In this document: piece after piece, positions 61,001-64,000 of the stretch
How positions within the stretch are numbered: the stretch's first letter is position 1
Layout of the letters: each line of letters opens with the position of its first letter
Origin: Chrysomallon squamiferum
Lineage: Eukaryota > Mollusca > Gastropoda > Neomphalida > Peltospiridae
Assembly (NCBI GenBank): GCA_012295275.1
Contig: CM022673.1
Location: 19,397,810-19,461,809 of the forward strand
Reading direction: 5' to 3'
DNA: 64,000 nt
The notes under the pieces: generated by a model
Database searches by the model: none
The model's input: only the letters and a program-made list of their open reading frames with translations
What the model was told of the DNA's origin: nothing
Position numbers and translations under genes: made by a program

Positions 61001-62423
61001 GAGTTATTCCATGTCAAATCACCCAATGGGTTAAACCAGACCATCTCAGATTTTTATGAAATTTGGTATACTTGTTGATTGAGATTCCACAGCTGAAATT
61101 TTAAGCCAATCAGACCAGTGATGCAGGAGATATGCCCCCCCCCCATGAATTTTGAGACTCACCCGAAATGGGCATGACCATCAACCTTTGAACTGTTATA
61201 TCTCAGGAACTACTGGGCCAATCTTCATAAATTGCCAGTAATAGTAATAATGATGATGATGATTATGATGATAACAATAACAATGATAATAATAATCATA
61301 ACGATAATTAAAGCAATAGTAGTAGTAGTAATACAAGTAGTAGTAGTAGTAATTGTGGACGTAGTCTCATAGATGTAGCAGTAGTAGTAGTGGCAATAGG
61401 TAGTAGAAGATATAATAGTAATGTAGAAGGAGCATTAGTATAATTAGTAGTACTAGAAGTAGTAAGATTACTAGTAATAGAAGTAGCTAAATAAGAAATA
61501 GCTCTTGTAGTAGTTGTTGATATAATGGTGATGCTAGTAATAGTAGAGGTAGTAACAGTATTTGTGATAATAAAATTAGCAGTAGTGGTGATAATGGTGA
61601 CAGGTAATAACAGGAGCCTAGTGGGAGTTAAAATAGTAATAGCAGTACCAGAAGTAACTACTAGTACCAAATGTAGCATCACTGATAATAGTGTCAGGAG
61701 ATGAAAATGTAGTATTAGTAGAAATAGTTAGGAACAAAAGGTAGTGGGAATAGACAGAGTAGTAGAAACTTCTAATTGTCATGTGATCAATGGGGATTTC
61801 ACCATGGTATTTCAAGGAGTTCCTGACATGCCTGAAGCCACACTTCCTGATTGTGTAGAACATCTCATGCCATTTGGCATCTTTTCATATCTTTCAGACC
61901 TGTCAGGTGGTTTTTGACTGCAAAGATGAGTATTTGGTCTCAGAGAAGTCTATACATGTAGAAAACGTACATTGTAATCCATGCAGATATGCATTTTTAA
62001 ATCTATATTGTGGCTAAACAAAAAAGATTACACCTTTGAAACTTTTATATGTTTTAGTTAACATGAGGGAGATTAAATTTCAAGAAAGGTCATCTCAAGG
62101 TCACATGATCCACAAGGTCAGTTTGAAGATCATAACAAAGGTAAACAGATCAGTGTACTCCAAACTGACCAATAATTTGGTATCCTTGTTATATTGCCTT
62201 TTCAACAGTACCATTTTTATGAAATTGACCCAGTAGTTCCTGAGATATGAGGGTTCAAAGGTTGGTGGCCAAAAATCTCAAAATTTGGTGGATATATCTC
62301 CCACACCACTGGTCCGATTTGGTGCTGTGGGATCCCAATCAATGAGTATGCCAAGTTTCATAAAAATCTGAGACAGTCAGGTTTAAAATATTATTTTGGG
62401 GGGTGATTTACACTGAATAACCC
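61001..62423. mobile_element. Second, shorter and more diverged member of the long-TIR family
   Basis: The left end (GAGTTATTCCATGTCAAATC) at 61001 and right end (GGGTGATTTACACTGAATAACCC) finishing at 62423 match the ends of the 57.8 kb element imperfectly. Both sides are flanked by TAAT (60997-61000 and 62424-62427). The left arm is homologous only to about 61236; the right arm covers about 61985-62423, and 61840-61985 corresponds to interior sequence of the first element in reverse orientation. The middle is filled with AGTAGT-type repeats and has no transposase. Confidence 0.75.
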
Positions 62424-62731
62424 TAATGTATCATTCAATACATATACTTTATGGCATTTGTTTACATTGTCTGTATATTGTTATTACATTATTACATTTA
62501 CATTCACAATTTCCAGATAAGTGCTTCTACCTATTAGTCCTTGATATTGAAGGTTCTCTAGAATACATTGTGATATTCATCACAATTTCATTTTTACTAG
62601 CAAAATGCTTACACAAGTCTTCATGATATAGTGCACATCTAAAAACTGCATTTTCAGGAGGGTTTTTTATGTTTATTATCATATGCTATAAAGTTTACCT
62701 GTAAATTTAATGATTATTTTTATTTTCATAG

Positions 62732-62964
62732 TGGACCAAATTCCAACCACTGCTGCTGCAATCAGTGTATAAGGCAAAAAATAGAAATATAACAATTCTA
62801 TGATACAGTTTGGAACAAGAGGTGAAGAAAACAACATGGCATCAGACAAATTAAAACATATGTCACCAAATGAACGTTTTTATCAAAGGATAAAGAAACC
62901 TTTTGTAGAAACAGTGAATCCAAGACATCTTTTACCATATCTATCCCTTAGCATACCTGATGAG
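62732..62964 (+). CDS. First coding exon of the CARD gene (5' UTR and CARD N-terminal half)
   Basis: Acceptor TTTTCATAG ends at 62731, so an upstream non-coding exon probably exists. The first in-frame ATG is at 62800, preceded in frame by TAG at 62782-62784; an alternative ATG at 62836 (MASDKLKH) would drop 12 residues and starts nearer the CARD. The exon ends GATGAG|GTGGGT at 62964, phase 0. Confidence 0.72.
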
Positions 62965-64000
62965 GTGGGTGGTTTTACAGCTAATTTTTATTTTTTATTA
63001 TTATTTTTATTTGTTTGGGTTGTTTTGGTGGGGTTTTTTTTATGATTATTTAAAGAATTTAATACACACAGATAGAAGGTATATGGAAGAAAATGTGATA
63101 TTCTGCAGGTGGTAACACCCATAGATAAGACATTACATAAAACAAAAAAGCTTAATATCTTGTTCAAAAATCTGTTTCGAAAAACCTGTTTTTAGCAGAT
63201 TATGTTTTAAAGGATTTTCTAATGTCATAGAATGGAACGGTATATAATCTGTTGCTAATAATGAAATAAAGTTTTGTGCAGTACATACAAAGCATCCTGT
63301 AAAGGTTACTAAATGACATCATTTAGACATACAAAAAATATATAATAATAATAATAAATAAAGAAAATAAAGAAAGAAACATAGTTTGGTAAATCCTAGG
63401 AAGCAAAAGTGAGTTTTCTTATAGGATGACATTAATCAGTGTTAGCATATTTGGCCTCTGTTAAAACAGTTAGTTTTCAAAATGGTTTAGACCAAGGACA
63501 AGATTATTTAATAAGCAATAACAATAACATACAATTATTTAAAAATTTAGTAAATATATAAGCCACTATTCTCTTGACTTCTGAAAAGTGACTGAAATGG
63601 TTCTATATCTGTAACAGGGTTAATTAGTAATTTGTTTTGTTAGGTACTGTATGAAGTTAGTTTTTGTTTTTGGTTTATCATAAGTTAGATTATATGGGAA
63701 GTTTATATCAGATTTGACAGAAATTAAATTTGAAAATTTTTAATTCTGAAAAGGAAATAATAAGTCTCACAAATGTGAAATGGCAATTTATGGCACAGCT
63801 TATATGACAGTTTTTATTATAAAATCAGGAAGAGGTTGAAGCCTGTCAGGATACAAAAGGACAAACAAATGCAGCAGCTATCCTCCTGCGAAAACTTTAT
63901 TATTATCCTGGTTGGATTGATGGATTAATTAAAGTCTTGAAATACAAAGAAGTTGGGCTGACTCACCTAGCTGATGAATGTGAAAAGTGTAAATGTATGT
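62732..64000 (+). CDS. CARD protein, probable RIG-I-like receptor, 5' exons (partial)
   Basis: Two exons are visible and join in phase 0; the gene runs off the right edge. Together they give 55 + 55 residues forming one CARD: FYQRIKKPFVETVNPRHLL, the break at SIPDE|EEVEACQDTKGQ, then AAAILLRKLYYYPGW, GLIKVLKY and THLADECEK. The order (helix 1 ending before a proline, the EEEV-x4-Q helix, the alanine-rich helix, the W followed by F/I-x2-x-L helix) fits the first CARD of RIG-I/MDA5-type RNA sensors better than other CARDs I know. In that family tandem CARDs precede a DExD/H helicase and signal through a CARD adaptor. The helicase is not in view, so another CARD protein is possible. Confidence 0.7.
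62965..63828 (+). other. First coding-region intron of the CARD gene
   Basis: GTGGGT to TCAG, 864 bp, AT-rich, with a short (ATAA)n stretch near 63340-63365 and nothing else recognisable. Confidence 0.65.
63829..63994 (+). CDS. Second coding exon of the CARD gene (CARD C-terminal half)
   Basis: Acceptor AAAATCAG ends at 63828. The frame EEVEACQDTKGQ through THLADECEKCK stays open to a probable donor AAAT|GTATGT at 63995, phase 1, six bases before the window ends. The GTATGT could also be coding, so the 3' boundary is less certain than the 5' one. Confidence 0.7.

Noticed and set aside
60646-61682. Open frames rich in Thr, Ser and Ile on both strands
   Set aside because: They translate ACT/ATC/AGT trinucleotide repeats in the inverted duplication and carry no domain.

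Overview
The window looks like nuclear DNA of an animal, most probably a cephalopod such as an octopus. It is AT-rich, genes are split by GT-AG introns, and it is full of (ATT)n, (CA)n and poly-T tracts. The encoded domains (thrombospondin type 1, TIL, VWC-like, C-terminal cystine knot, Thr/Ser/Pro-rich mucin tracts, a RIG-I-like CARD) are metazoan. The genus is an inference from style and gene content, not from a search.

Left two thirds (1-43980, + strand): one very large gene running off the left edge, the 3' part of a secreted, mucin-like, SCO-spondin/gel-forming-mucin-like glycoprotein. It has three blocks. (1) A tandem array of ten complete ~1.78-1.80 kb genomic units, each with three exons (A: mucin heptads; B+C: a beta-rich domain with three cysteines that I cannot assign), adding about 190 residues per unit, ending in a lone divergent exon A at 18601-18789. 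(2) A tandem array of nineteen ~788 bp units, each with two small Thr/Ser/Val/Pro-rich exons (D and E, together 59 residues), plus a last unit with E only and decayed units at both ends. (3) Twelve exons at 36478-43980 encoding TSP1, TIL and VWC-like modules and a terminal CTCK domain with the stop codon. Every cassette begins and ends in phase 1, so units can be added or lost without changing frame. The visible coding sequence adds up to roughly 3,700 residues. The N-terminal part and at least one more upstream unit lie outside the window.

Middle (about 44-62.7 kb): no gene I can support apart from a possible 3' UTR exon of the big gene. It holds simple repeats, a perfect 27-bp-stem hairpin at 55126-55204, and transposon-derived sequence. 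The clearest element is 57824-60671: inverted repeats of about 620-630 bp whose outer 24 bp are perfect, a TATT target duplication, and a decayed internal ORF with a Cys/His motif. A shorter relative lies at 61001-62423, flanked by TAAT.

Right edge (62732-64000, + strand): the first coding exons of a CARD protein that resembles the first CARD of RIG-I-like receptors, an innate RNA-sensing family; it runs off the right edge.

The main points of interest are the two genic cassette arrays and the unassigned B+C domain, the subtype switch inside array 1, the frame-breaking indels in half of the array 1 units (real decay or assembly error), and the long-TIR element family with 4-bp TA[AT]T duplications.
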